This document shows, one piece after another, positions 9,065 through 17,535 of a stretch of DNA of 64,000 nucleotides. A program made the translations under genes and the position numbers. The notes beneath the pieces are model-generated. The model was not told the origin of the DNA and searched no databases. It worked only from the letters and a program-made list of their open reading frames with translations. The DNA comes from Desulfopila sp. IMCC35008 (GTDB taxonomy: Bacteria; Desulfobacterota; Desulfobulbia; Desulfobulbales; Desulfocapsaceae). Location of the stretch: positions 2,444,501 through 2,508,500 of the forward strand of contig NZ_CP050700.1 in NCBI RefSeq assembly GCF_010646885.2, read 5' to 3'. Positions within the stretch are counted from its first letter, which is position 1. Every line of letters begins with the position of its first letter.

Positions 9065-11365
9065 TCAGGAGAAAACAACGTCCCTGAAAAAGGATATCAT
9101 TTTCTTTCGCCTCACTACCATTTTTTTCTGGTCCGGGATGAGGTTTGTCTGTGGAATCTTCATGACCGCCATCTTGTACTCGATGTGCGTGGCCAGCATA
9201 TTCTCAAGATACCAGGCATACATCAACCCCATTAATAACCCTGGCGGTGTAAACCCTTCATCGCCATTAATCAGCCGGGTGTAATGATCAAGATCGGGTC
9301 CGGGAAACATCCTTGAAAATCTCAGGTAGTCATCTAATTCAACAGAACTAAAATGTGTAACTCTCTCACTCTCGTCACGCAGATAGAGATGATATACCTT
9401 ACCAAGAAACAGGTTATCACTGGAAATTTCTTTTACCATTTTGGCATGGGCATAATTCCCAAGAAGTGACTGCCCGAGCGCTATCAGAAATGCCGTTTCC
9501 AGCTTTTTTGAATCCTCAAACTGATCTACCCGAATCTTTATCATCATATCTTCTGGATCGAAAAACGAATAGACGTTGTCCCAGCGCTGATTACGTGGCC
9601 ATCCGTCGACATCCATAAAACGAATCCCTCTCATGTAACCTAAGTGAGTAAGCGGGATGTCATGATGCTGCCAGACTATTTCCGTAAAGATATCTATAAG
9701 TTTTTCTGCAGCGACAGGGAGATTGTCATTTTCAGGGTAGATAAATTCTATCTCTGATAACCTTGTTCGAACCTGGCCATATCGTGTACTGGGTAATATC
9801 GTATACACCCGCTGCTTTTCATCCGTTCCTAAGCCATGTTTTCCACCTGCAGGCTTGCCGCCAATCTGTTCATTTTCCAAACAGTCCCTGGTTGCATAAA
9901 GGACCTTTACAACCTGGGCCAGACTCTCGGGATCGTGCTGAATGACACCTCTTTCAGCCATTGCTGCACTTGAATAAATACCACATTCAATAGGGATATA
10001 ACCTTGTTTACGCACAATAGAGCGATCAAGATAAATCGGTATCTTCCCTTCTACCGCATATCGCTGAATTACAGATGCAGGCACGTCCTTTAATGAGATG
10101 CAAAGCACCTGCTCAAAAAGTCCTCTCGTACCACCAGGAATGTTTTTTTCATAAGCCCGGATCATATCCGACACCCTGAATTTTCTATCGGGGTCCAACA
10201 GGCTGAGATCCGTCTCACCGGCTTGTACCCAAAGGTTTGCAATCAACAACTTCAAGGCCCTGGTGTTGTCTCGCACAGCCTGAGCAATACCCGGCACCTT
10301 AAAAACCGGAATTATTGAGCTATAAAGACTACCAGGAGCCATTATGAGAATATCGGCCTCTGAGATTTCCTTTATAACTCTGCTGTATGGTTGCGGTTCA
10401 CTGCTGTAATCGACATGAACCGAATCGACAGGATATCCACGCCTTGATACAGATGATTTTGATTCGCCTTTGGTCTGAACACCATTTGCATACACAATCC
10501 GTAATTGTGAAGGTGTTGTCGTACAGGGCAATACCGCATTTGAATCGACGCCAATAATAAAAGAGAGGAACTGCAAACCGTCATAAATAGCATTATGGAG
10601 CAATGCATTGTTTGTTGCCAGCGCCTCATTAGACAACCCCCGATCAAGAAATCGGTACACTGCTGAAATTATAAGCAGGTTACCAAGGCATTGCGGCCTG
10701 CTGAGTACAGCTGTTAACCGTCCGTCGGTAAACAGCTGCTCAATCAATGACAGGACAACCTCTCTTACCCCACGAGGCAGGCTTTCAGGTTCCTTGCAAC
10801 AATCATGAAAAAGTACTGCGGCATTGTCAGGCCTGCTGTTAAACCGGTAATTGAAAATCTGGGCCAGAAGAGAGGTGACATCACTGGCCTGCTTGGGTGT
10901 AATCTGGTAAGCACGCTGTATATTGACAAGTTTTACTGATGACAGCAGGACGTGCCGAATGTCGCCAATTGCGATAAGAGGCAGATCTTTTAACAATTCG
11001 CCCGTTGAGCCGCCGTCATCCGTTACACAAACGACGGACCGGGTCATGGGAAAAACTTCTTTCAATCCGGAAAAGGGGTTAGCGGCCCACCCCTCCGATC
11101 GTGAATCACCACCTATGATATTTGACAGACCGGTACCGCCGCCAAACACAACGACCTTAACCCCATCCACGTCTTTGGACCTTATTGCAGACGTGAGATT
11201 TGTAAAACCACGTACAATTGAGCGTGAGTTGCTTGCCGGCTCTCCGTTTAAAACGAGATCAATCAGTTTCTCCCGGAGGTCTTCATGTGGCAAAAGCTCA
11301 ATTGGCGACACCCGTTTTGTAAGCAGCTCATCAAGCAACTTTTCGATGTCATTATTTCTTTGCAT
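9065..11365 (-). CDS. CofD/YvcK-like protein with long C-terminal extension
   Basis: The first half (about 65-400) belongs to the CofD/YvcK superfamily: a GGGTGLSNIIGG nucleotide-binding loop near the front, then CVTDDGGSTGELLKDLP and IAIGDIRHVLLS, and later ILMAPGSLYSSIIP. CofD transfers lactyl-phosphate in F420 synthesis, while YvcK-type proteins bind UDP-sugars and affect cell-wall and carbon metabolism. Single-domain members are usually 300-450 residues. This one is 766, so about 350 C-terminal residues are extra and I recognise no domain in them. No other F420 gene is nearby. It follows kdsB by 58 bases and precedes a receiver and a kinase, so a role tied to envelope sugar metabolism or its signalling is plausible but unproven. 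Confidence 0.75.
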   Translation of the reverse strand: MQRNNDIEKLLDELLTKRVSPIELLPHEDLREKLIDLVLNGEPASNSRSIVRGFTNLTSAIRSKDVDGVKVVVFGGGTGLSNIIGGDSRSEGWAANPFSGLKEVFPMTRSVVCVTDDGGSTGELLKDLPLIAIGDIRHVLLSSVKLVNIQRAYQITPKQASDVTSLLAQIFNYRFNSRPDNAAVLFHDCCKEPESLPRGVREVVLSLIEQLFTDGRLTAVLSRPQCLGNLLIISAVYRFLDRGLSNEALATNNALLHNAIYDGLQFLSFIIGVDSNAVLPCTTTPSQLRIVYANGVQTKGESKSSVSRRGYPVDSVHVDYSSEPQPYSRVIKEISEADILIMAPGSLYSSIIPVFKVPGIAQAVRDNTRALKLLIANLWVQAGETDLSLLDPDRKFRVSDMIRAYEKNIPGGTRGLFEQVLCISLKDVPASVIQRYAVEGKIPIYLDRSIVRKQGYIPIECGIYSSAAMAERGVIQHDPESLAQVVKVLYATRDCLENEQIGGKPAGGKHGLGTDEKQRVYTILPSTRYGQVRTRLSEIEFIYPENDNLPVAAEKLIDIFTEIVWQHHDIPLTHLGYMRGIRFMDVDGWPRNQRWDNVYSFFDPEDMMIKIRVDQFEDSKKLETAFLIALGQSLLGNYAHAKMVKEISSDNLFLGKVYHLYLRDESERVTHFSSVELDDYLRFSRMFPGPDLDHYTRLINGDEGFTPPGLLMGLMYAWYLENMLATHIEYKMAVMKIPQTNLIPDQKKMVVRRKKMISFFRDVVFS

Positions 11366-11423
11366 ACTGTTTATCCCTTCTATATTCCATCATTATGGAT
11401 ATGGGGTAATCAGAAGGTTCGGA

Positions 11424-12188
11424 CTAAGAATTACCTTGAAGAAGGTATTCCTCTACCCTTTTCAACTCTTCAGGGGTGTCGACCTCTATCGAATCGTGGT
11501 CAGTCAGGATAACCTTTATTTTATATCCATACTCAAGAGCCCGAAGCTGTTCAAGCTTCTCAAACCGCTCCCACTCTCCCTCCGGCAGGGATACAAATGT
11601 TAACAGGAACCCCTTTTTATATGCATATAATCCAAGATGTCTGTAGTATGTAGGAGATATGTCCTCTTCAGGATGCCGCTGAAATGGAATTGGCGCTCTT
11701 GAAAAATATAGTGCATGATTATCTCGATCGAATACGGTTTTAACGTGGTTCGGATCATAGATTTCTTCATTCCTGACGATCTTGTATATCAATGTTGACA
11801 TTGGCAGAGCCGGATCATCAAGTATCGGACGTGCAACCTGCTCTATGACCTCTGCAGGAAAAAGCGGTTGATCACCCTGGATATTCACAACGACGTCATG
11901 CTCAGAGATACCGACAAGCTCAGCGGCCTCTGCCAGACGGTCTGTCCCGGAGACATGGTCCGGCCGGGTCATCACATATTCACCACCGAAAGAGGTAACA
12001 CAATCGGCTATTCGTTGATCGTCTGTTGCAACAACCACCCGACTTAACAGGTCTACATTCCTGGCCCTCTCAACAACATGTTGTATCATGGGTTTTCCGC
12101 AAATCTTTGCAAGCGGTTTCCCGGGAAAACGATTGGAATCATAACGGGCTGGTATTATGGCGACCACATCAACATTTTCGTTTTGCAT
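11424..12188 (-). CDS. kdsB: 3-deoxy-manno-octulosonate cytidylyltransferase
   Basis: KdsB activates KDO as CMP-KDO for attachment to lipid A, so the organism makes LPS. The 254 residues match the family. The nucleotide-binding segment IPARYDSNRFPGKPL is at 12-26, followed by VVATDDQRI, TRPDHVSGTDRLAEA and NIQGDQPL (102-109), all hallmark KdsB motifs. The start has a plausible GGAAATGA ribosome site. It is the first gene of a minus-strand run with the CofD-like protein and the two-component pair. A strong perfect hairpin lies just upstream of it, at 12220-12260. Confidence 0.95.
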   Translation of the reverse strand: MQNENVDVVAIIPARYDSNRFPGKPLAKICGKPMIQHVVERARNVDLLSRVVVATDDQRIADCVTSFGGEYVMTRPDHVSGTDRLAEAAELVGISEHDVVVNIQGDQPLFPAEVIEQVARPILDDPALPMSTLIYKIVRNEEIYDPNHVKTVFDRDNHALYFSRAPIPFQRHPEEDISPTYYRHLGLYAYKKGFLLTFVSLPEGEWERFEKLEQLRALEYGYKIKVILTDHDSIEVDTPEELKRVEEYLLQGNS

Positions 12189-12219
12189 TTTTCATTTCCG
12201 GTTACGATAGTATTATAGT

Positions 12220-12260
12220 TAATCGGTGAATGGTGACGGGCAGTTACCATTCACCGATTA
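12220..12260. repeat. Perfect 15-bp inverted repeat, 11-base loop
   Basis: Arms TAATCGGTGAATGGT (12220-12234) and ACCATTCACCGATTA (12246-12260) are exact reverse complements around the loop GACGGGCAGTT. It lies in the divergent gap between kdsB (minus) and rsmJ (plus). There is no T-run on either side, so it is not an ordinary intrinsic terminator. It resembles a dispersed palindromic intergenic element or a large operator. Confidence 0.75.
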
Positions 12261-12332
12261 CCCCACTTGACCTTGTTGGCGCAAGCGTCTTGGGTCTTGA
12301 GTTATTAAACTTATTTTAACAATAAGAGTACA

Positions 12333-13127
12333 ATGCCACAGAAAGCTATAGTATCAGTTTCATGTACCTCAGTTTCGATTTCAATTCTACAAAAAGCCAA
12401 ACTATTTGCAAAAAATAACGGTCTCACCTTTTTCACTAAACCTGATACACAAACCCCTTATTCTCTCCATTATACCGATGAACTTGTGGAGCTCATAATA
12501 AATGGTACATCCCGAAAAACTATCAGGCCCAAACCATTGTCGGTTGATTTTGAAAAAGGAGATATAGGCTATCGACATCATCAGAACCTTACGATTCGCC
12601 AGCCACTTGCAAAGGCCGTTGGCATATCATCCGGAAAAAGACCGTTAATTTTCGATGCAACCGCAGGTCTCGGAGGAGACAGCTTTGTCTTTGCAAGCCT
12701 TGGTTGTAAGGTTCTGCTTTGCGAGCGATCACCTATAATTGCAGCCCTGTTGGATGACGGCCTCCTGCGCGCTTTGCAGAATCCCGAATCAATCGGCCAA
12801 GCGGCAAAAAGAATGCAACTGTACACCGGTGATGCAAAAAATATCTTAGCTACCTTTCAGGAAAAACCACATACGATCTACTTTGACCCGATGTACCCAC
12901 ACTCGAAGAAAACAGCTTTAAACAGGATTGAAATGCGGGTAATCCGTGACCTTGTCGGTGAAGACGACGATTCCGATGAAACACTACGTCTGGCACTTCA
13001 GCATGCAGGCAAAAGAGTTGTCGTCAAAAGACCAAAGGGAGCGGAACACGTGGCCAATCTCAAACCAACCCATACGACTGCAATGAAAAACTCCCGTTTT
13101 GATGTATACCTGACACCTTACTTATGA
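12333..13127 (+). CDS. rsmJ: 16S rRNA (guanine1516-N2)-methyltransferase RsmJ-like
   Basis: A class I SAM-dependent methyltransferase of the RsmJ/YhiQ family, which methylates G1516 of 16S rRNA. The SAM-binding motif I is DATAGLGGDSFVFASLG, followed by the acidic strand ending LLCERSP. The family-specific catalytic region is YFDPMYPHSKK, which matches the DPMFP-type motif of RsmJ. Its 264 residues are near the usual 250. The gene stands alone, divergent from kdsB, and its last 10 bases overlap the end of rlmH on the other strand. Confidence 0.85.
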   Translation: MPQKAIVSVSCTSVSISILQKAKLFAKNNGLTFFTKPDTQTPYSLHYTDELVELIINGTSRKTIRPKPLSVDFEKGDIGYRHHQNLTIRQPLAKAVGISSGKRPLIFDATAGLGGDSFVFASLGCKVLLCERSPIIAALLDDGLLRALQNPESIGQAAKRMQLYTGDAKNILATFQEKPHTIYFDPMYPHSKKTALNRIEMRVIRDLVGEDDDSDETLRLALQHAGKRVVVKRPKGAEHVANLKPTHTTAMKNSRFDVYLTPYL

Positions 13128-13573
13128 TACTTCTCTCCGTTTTTAATCGTATACGCTCGATATAGTTGTTCCACCAGAAGAAGACGGGCCATGTCATGGG
13201 TGAAAGTCATTTTTGACAACGAAAAAAGAAGATCTGCCCGATTTCTGACCTCGTCTGAAAGCCCTAATGGACCACCTATCAGATAACACACACCTTTCAC
13301 CGATTGTCTTTCCCAGGTATTGATCCTGGCAGTAAATTCCTCACTGGTAAACTGTCTCCCAAGTGGGTCAAGAGCAACGGCCTGCCAACCTGAAGGAATT
13401 TGAGCCAGCAGCAACCTTCCTTCAGCTTTGGGGTCGTTGGCTTTATTCTTTTTCCCTTTCAAAAGGTTTACTGAAAACTGGGTATAGTGACTCAGTCTCT
13501 TTATATATTCTGATATTCCTTCCTCAATATACGAGGCCTTGGCTCGACCTAAGAGTAGTAACTCATGTTTCAT
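13118..13573 (-). CDS. rlmH: 23S rRNA (pseudouridine1915-N3)-methyltransferase
   Basis: RlmH is a SPOUT methyltransferase that methylates pseudouridine 1915 in helix 69 of 23S rRNA on assembled ribosomes. The C-terminal knot sequences are clear: YLIGGPLGLSDEV, then SLSKMTFTHDMARLLLVEQ and the terminal LYRAYTIKNGEKYHK. The length of 151 is typical. It is convergent with rsmJ with a 10-base overlap and follows the YkgJ-like gene by about 42 bases on the same strand. Confidence 0.95.
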   Translation of the reverse strand: MKHELLLLGRAKASYIEEGISEYIKRLSHYTQFSVNLLKGKKNKANDPKAEGRLLLAQIPSGWQAVALDPLGRQFTSEEFTARINTWERQSVKGVCYLIGGPLGLSDEVRNRADLLFSLSKMTFTHDMARLLLVEQLYRAYTIKNGEKYHK

Positions 13574-13600
13574 AATTGAGCCATAATGTCTGAATAAATC

Positions 13601-13627
13601 ATAAAATGTTGTTTCTTAACATTTTAT
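13601..13627. repeat. AT-rich 10-bp inverted repeat over the YkgJ-like stop codon
   Basis: Arms ATAAAATGTT (13601-13610) and AACATTTTAT (13618-13627) pair perfectly around GTTTCTT. The hairpin covers the stop codon of the upstream minus-strand gene and sits before rlmH. It may be a weak terminator or an mRNA 3'-end stabiliser; its low GC content argues against strong termination. Confidence 0.4.
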
Positions 13628-14038
13628 ACGTTTTCCTTTTTTTAGAATTGTTGCGAGGATCTCACAAAACTTGTCGTAACCAAGTTCTTTTTTTATGCCA
13701 GGACACGACTCAGCAATAGTGTGGAAATTGTTTTCATCATCAAGGATGGAAGGGTGAAGAGGCCACTCCCCGCATCTCCATGGTCTTCCGGTGTGCACCT
13801 TGCACCCTTCTGAATAGAAAATACAATGTCCGTCGACCACCTTCATCTGTACGATATTTCCGGTAATTCGCCAGTATTTCTCCGCGACTTTTTCACTCGA
13901 CATACCCAGCGCATTGCACATCCTCTCCCGATCATGTTCATCAAGGGAAACGGTTGTCTCGCCATGGCAACAATAACCGCAACGGGTGCACTGAAATATA
14001 ATATCTGTTTCCTGCATACCTACATCCTTATCGAACAA
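13616..14038 (-). CDS. YkgJ-type cysteine-cluster (putative Fe-S/zinc) protein
   Basis: A 140-residue protein with the conserved spacing of the YkgJ/UPF0153 family: CTRCGYCCHGE near residues 15-25, then CIFYSEGCKVHTGRPWRCGEWP, then a late cysteine in ESCPGIKKE. The clustered cysteines are thought to bind zinc or an iron-sulfur centre, and no enzymatic role is established. It sits upstream of rlmH on the same strand. The protein begins MFDKDVGMQETDI; the downstream Met at residue 8 is also a possible start. Confidence 0.75.
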   Translation of the reverse strand: MFDKDVGMQETDIIFQCTRCGYCCHGETTVSLDEHDRERMCNALGMSSEKVAEKYWRITGNIVQMKVVDGHCIFYSEGCKVHTGRPWRCGEWPLHPSILDDENNFHTIAESCPGIKKELGYDKFCEILATILKKGKRIKC

Positions 14039-14237
14039 TTATAGTTTGCTTTGAGACACGAGGGGGTTCGTTCAAATCCGCAAGTTAGTTTCCATCCTAA
14101 AACGAGGCAGGCAACCTCTCTCAAATATAAACAACAAATACACGGCACACATTTGTGTTGAGCATGGTCACACTGATAAAATCGGGGCAAACATGTCCTT
14201 TCCAAAATGTCCCAACCTGTCAATATACAATATTGGC

Positions 14238-14279
14238 AAAAAAAAAGGGTGTACTCCTTTATGAAGTACACCCTTTTTT
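14238..14279. terminator. Bidirectional intrinsic terminator
   Basis: The stem GGGTGTACT (14247-14255) pairs with AGTACACCC (14265-14273), with an A-run before it and a T-run after it. On the minus strand it follows the yqgE stop by about 17 bases and should terminate that gene. Confidence 0.85.
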
Positions 14280-14295
14280 ATATTATATCTACCAG

Positions 14296-14871
14296 TTACG
14301 AGTATCCGATCACATCACCAAATGTAGCGATATCAATACCATACTGCATGGCTGCTGCTTTCCATTTTTCTTCACAATCCATATCAAAAATAATATGGTC
14401 ACTTGCTGGTACAGTTAACCACCCGTCATCTACCAGTTCCCGTTCCAATTGACCTGGTCCCCAACCGGTATAGCCCAGAAGAAAAAGGTACTTCTCGGGT
14501 CCCCGGCCCAGTGCAATGTCTTCGAGGACCTTTGTTTCTCTCGATATCGAAACTGTTTCTGTTACCTCTAGCTGATACTCAGTCCTGTAATCCGAATGAT
14601 ACAATATAAAAGCGGATTCCAGCTCAACAGGCCCACCCACATAAATCGGAGGAAGTTCTTCATGAGGCACAGGGAGATCGGCTCCTCGTAACACCTCAAC
14701 CATGGAAAAAGCGTGATTTGGTTTATTGATTGCCAACCCCATAGCTCCTTCCTTGTTATGAGCACAGATATAAATGACCTGCTCTTCAAAGCGAGGATCG
14801 GGCATCTGGGTTGTCGAAACTAAAAATGAGCCTGTAAGGCTTTCAATTATAGGTGCTTTTGTGTCACTCAT
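14296..14871 (-). CDS. YqgE/AlgH family protein
   Basis: A member of the YqgE/AlgH (UPF0301) family, 191 residues, the usual size. The conserved opening LTGSFLVSTTQMPDPRFEEQVIYIC and the segments GAMGLAINKP and YVGGPVELESAFILY identify it, as does LLGYTGWGPGQLERELVDDGW in the second half. The biochemical role is unknown; AlgH was named from alginate regulation in Pseudomonas. It is a single gene, closed by a strong terminator. Confidence 0.92.
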   Translation of the reverse strand: MSDTKAPIIESLTGSFLVSTTQMPDPRFEEQVIYICAHNKEGAMGLAINKPNHAFSMVEVLRGADLPVPHEELPPIYVGGPVELESAFILYHSDYRTEYQLEVTETVSISRETKVLEDIALGRGPEKYLFLLGYTGWGPGQLERELVDDGWLTVPASDHIIFDMDCEEKWKAAAMQYGIDIATFGDVIGYS

Positions 14872-15107
14872 CAGTTCTATCTAAACAATGTTTTTCTTAA
14901 ATGGCTTCTTAGTTCACCATATTATTTACTCTAGTGGTAGTGTATCAAAGGATTCACCGTAGAGTCAAGCCGGCCATCAACTTTCCAGGACGTGTAGATT
15001 TAGAGAAATCATCTGATATAACATGATAATACCATGACAAACTTCGATTAATTCCCTACAATGAGAGATGCCGGTCGAAGAGTGACCACTTTTTTTCCTC
15101 TTTATGG

Positions 15108-17321
15108 ATGATTATATACATTATGAAAGAACACATATTCCGCCTCCTGCACAGCTGCCATCATGACCCATTCCAATTCCTTGGTGTCCACTTCAATGAG
15201 GATGAAACCCGGGTCACTGTCCGTACTTTTCAGCCACATGCACGCAAAGTCCATCTGCTGGCAGGCGATAAGCAGATAGAAATGGAGTGCATAGATGAAA
15301 ATTACATCTATTCTGTCGACCTTGACAGGAACTGGTTCGCCGACCCGGATATAGACCCATATACCTATCAGTTTGAGGTTGAGTACTCCAATGGGTATGC
15401 CGACAGGATAAATGATCCTTACAGGTTTCTGCCGCAACTGCAGGAAACCGACAGTTACCTTTTTAATCTGGGGACGAATTATAGACTCTACGATCATCTG
15501 GGCAGCCATCCGGTAATGTTGTCAGGAATATCCGGTACAATCTTCAGGGTCTGGGCACCAACAGCACAAAGTGTTTCCGTGCTTGGGAATTTTAATAGTT
15601 GGGACGGGCGTGTTCACCCTATGCGGTCCCTTGGAGGATCCGGCATCTGGGAACTCTTTATTCCGGCAGTCGGGGAAGGAGAACTCTATAAATTCAGAAT
15701 ACGAGCAGCATCGGGACAGATACTTGAGAAATCTGACCCTTTTCAGTTCCGAAGTGAGCTTCGCCCAAGCACCGCCTCTATCGTCAGCTATCTGGACAAC
15801 TACAGCTGGAATGACAGAGAGTGGCAGAATCAGAAAAACACCACGTCACCGTACAATACCCCGCTTTCTATATATGAACTGCATCCGGGATCCTGGAAAA
15901 AAGATCCTGATGATCCCGAGAGGTTTCTCACCTTTATCGAACTGGCAGACCAGCTCATTCCCTATGTTAAAGAAATGGGTTTTACCCATATTGAACTATT
16001 GCCAATTATGGAACACCCACTGGATGAATCGTGGGGATACCAGGTAACTGGCCCTTTCAGTGTAACCAGCCGTCACGGAATACCTCAGGATTTCATGCAT
16101 TTTGTTGATCGATGCCATCAGGAATCAATTGGGGTTATACTTGATTGGGTACCAGCTCATTTCCCCAAAGATGCGCATTCATTAGCCCGTTTTGACGGCA
16201 CTGCTCTCTTTGAGCATGAAGATCCCAGGAAAGGTGATCACCCAGAATGGGGCACGTATATCTACAATTATGGACGAAGAGAGGTCAGCAATTACCTTAT
16301 TGCCAGCGCCCTGTTCTGGCTCGACAAATATCATATAGACGGCCTCAGGGTGGATGCCGTGGCCTCCATGCTGTATCTTGATTATTCACGCCAAGAGGGG
16401 GAGTGGATACCGAACTGCTACGGAGGCAGAGAAAATCTTGAAGCAATTGAATTTCTCAAACATGCTAATTCAATCATTTTTGAGCTGTACCCCAACACCC
16501 TGATGATTGCTGAAGAGTCGACCTCATTCTACGGAGTATCGAAACCTACAGACCAGGGAGGTCTTGGATTCAATTTCAAATGGAATATGGGGTGGATGAA
16601 CGATATTCTCAGTTATTTCTCTAAAGATCCCATTTTCAGGAAGTTCCACCATAACGTGTTAACGTTTTCTATTATGTATGCCTTTTCAGAGAATTTCGTC
16701 CTTCCCCTTTCTCATGACGAAATTGTCCACGGCAAGAATTCCCTGCTCTCCAAAATGCCCGGTGATGAATGGCAGAAATTTGCGAATCTAAGATTGTTAC
16801 TCTTTTACATGTGGACTCATCCCGGGAAAAAACTACTCTTTATGGGAGGAGAGTTCGGTCAGTACAACGAGTGGAACTGCAAGCAAAGTCTTGACTGGCA
16901 TCTTTTGGAAAAACCGGGCCTCCATCAACGACTCAACGATTTCGTAAAAAGCTTGAATTCATTTTACGCTCGCATGCCCCCGCTGTTTGAGCTTGATTTT
17001 GATCATCAGGGGTTTACATGGGTAGATCTTGAGGATCGAGACAGGTCAATCATTTCCTTTGTCCGTCATGCCAGTAACAAAGAAGAGCATCTTGTCTGTC
17101 TTTTGAATTTCACCCCTGAAACACATTACGGATATCGTACGGGATTTCCTACAGAACGAGAATACCAATTGGTTTTCAGCTCTGACGATACCGCCTTTGG
17201 CGGCAGTGATGTTGAAACCCAATCAATCGTCAAACCGGAGGTTCAACCTCATGGTCAGGTACCTTTTAGTTGTGAAATCACCGTCCCGCCTCTTTGCGGA
17301 TTAGTTTACAAACCTCGATAA
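15108..17321 (+). CDS. glgB: 1,4-alpha-glucan branching enzyme
   Basis: GlgB introduces alpha-1,6 branches into glycogen. The 737 residues contain two N-terminal carbohydrate-binding/early-set domains (to about 225) and a GH13 catalytic barrel. The catalytic regions are all present: the nucleophile Asp in GLRVDAVASM, the acid Glu in LMIAEEST, and the third Asp in LSHDEIVHGK. The DWVPAHFPKDAHSL and FMGGEFGQYNEWN segments are characteristic of GlgB. An alternative start at 15123 (MKEHIFRLL) fits the family equally well; neither has a good ribosome site. A small gene and a DUF4126 gene follow closely on the same strand. No other glg gene lies in the window. Confidence 0.95.
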   Translation: MIIYIMKEHIFRLLHSCHHDPFQFLGVHFNEDETRVTVRTFQPHARKVHLLAGDKQIEMECIDENYIYSVDLDRNWFADPDIDPYTYQFEVEYSNGYADRINDPYRFLPQLQETDSYLFNLGTNYRLYDHLGSHPVMLSGISGTIFRVWAPTAQSVSVLGNFNSWDGRVHPMRSLGGSGIWELFIPAVGEGELYKFRIRAASGQILEKSDPFQFRSELRPSTASIVSYLDNYSWNDREWQNQKNTTSPYNTPLSIYELHPGSWKKDPDDPERFLTFIELADQLIPYVKEMGFTHIELLPIMEHPLDESWGYQVTGPFSVTSRHGIPQDFMHFVDRCHQESIGVILDWVPAHFPKDAHSLARFDGTALFEHEDPRKGDHPEWGTYIYNYGRREVSNYLIASALFWLDKYHIDGLRVDAVASMLYLDYSRQEGEWIPNCYGGRENLEAIEFLKHANSIIFELYPNTLMIAEESTSFYGVSKPTDQGGLGFNFKWNMGWMNDILSYFSKDPIFRKFHHNVLTFSIMYAFSENFVLPLSHDEIVHGKNSLLSKMPGDEWQKFANLRLLLFYMWTHPGKKLLFMGGEFGQYNEWNCKQSLDWHLLEKPGLHQRLNDFVKSLNSFYARMPPLFELDFDHQGFTWVDLEDRDRSIISFVRHASNKEEHLVCLLNFTPETHYGYRTGFPTEREYQLVFSSDDTAFGGSDVETQSIVKPEVQPHGQVPFSCEITVPPLCGLVYKPR

Positions 17322-17338
17322 ATTTATGGAGATCGTTT

Positions 17339-17524
17339 ATGGCCACTAATTTACCAACTACTCTGCCCGGGGATACACTGCGCAAAGCAATTCAGGAATA
17401 CTCTCTATTACAACAGAGAGGTCCTGATAAACCACATAAAAAGCTTCTGGAAATCGTGGCAGTTAAATTCGATTTATCTCCATTGCAATGTGAGTTTTTG
17501 GATAGGCAATTGAAAAAATCTTAA
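17339..17524 (+). CDS. Small conserved-looking protein, 61 residues, unknown
   Basis: The start ATG at 17339 is supported by GGAG ten bases upstream. The protein begins MATNLPTTLPGDTLRKAI and reads as soluble and mostly helical, with KPHKKLLEIVAVKFDLSPLQ in its second half. I recognise no domain. It lies between glgB (17 bases upstream) and the DUF4126 gene (11 bases downstream), so it is almost certainly in the same transcript. Calling it real rests on spacing and ribosome site rather than homology. Confidence 0.65.
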   Translation: MATNLPTTLPGDTLRKAIQEYSLLQQRGPDKPHKKLLEIVAVKFDLSPLQCEFLDRQLKKS

Positions 17525-17535
17525 GGAGGATTACC

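Noticed and set aside
10923..11603. 226-codon plus-strand frame
   Set aside because: It lies antisense to the CofD-like and kdsB genes, has biased Ser/Arg composition and matches no family; a shadow.
14020..14271. Minus-strand frame of 83 codons rich in cysteine between yqgE and the YkgJ-like gene
   Set aside because: It begins inside the terminator hairpin, overlaps the start of the next gene, has no ribosome site and an irregular composition.
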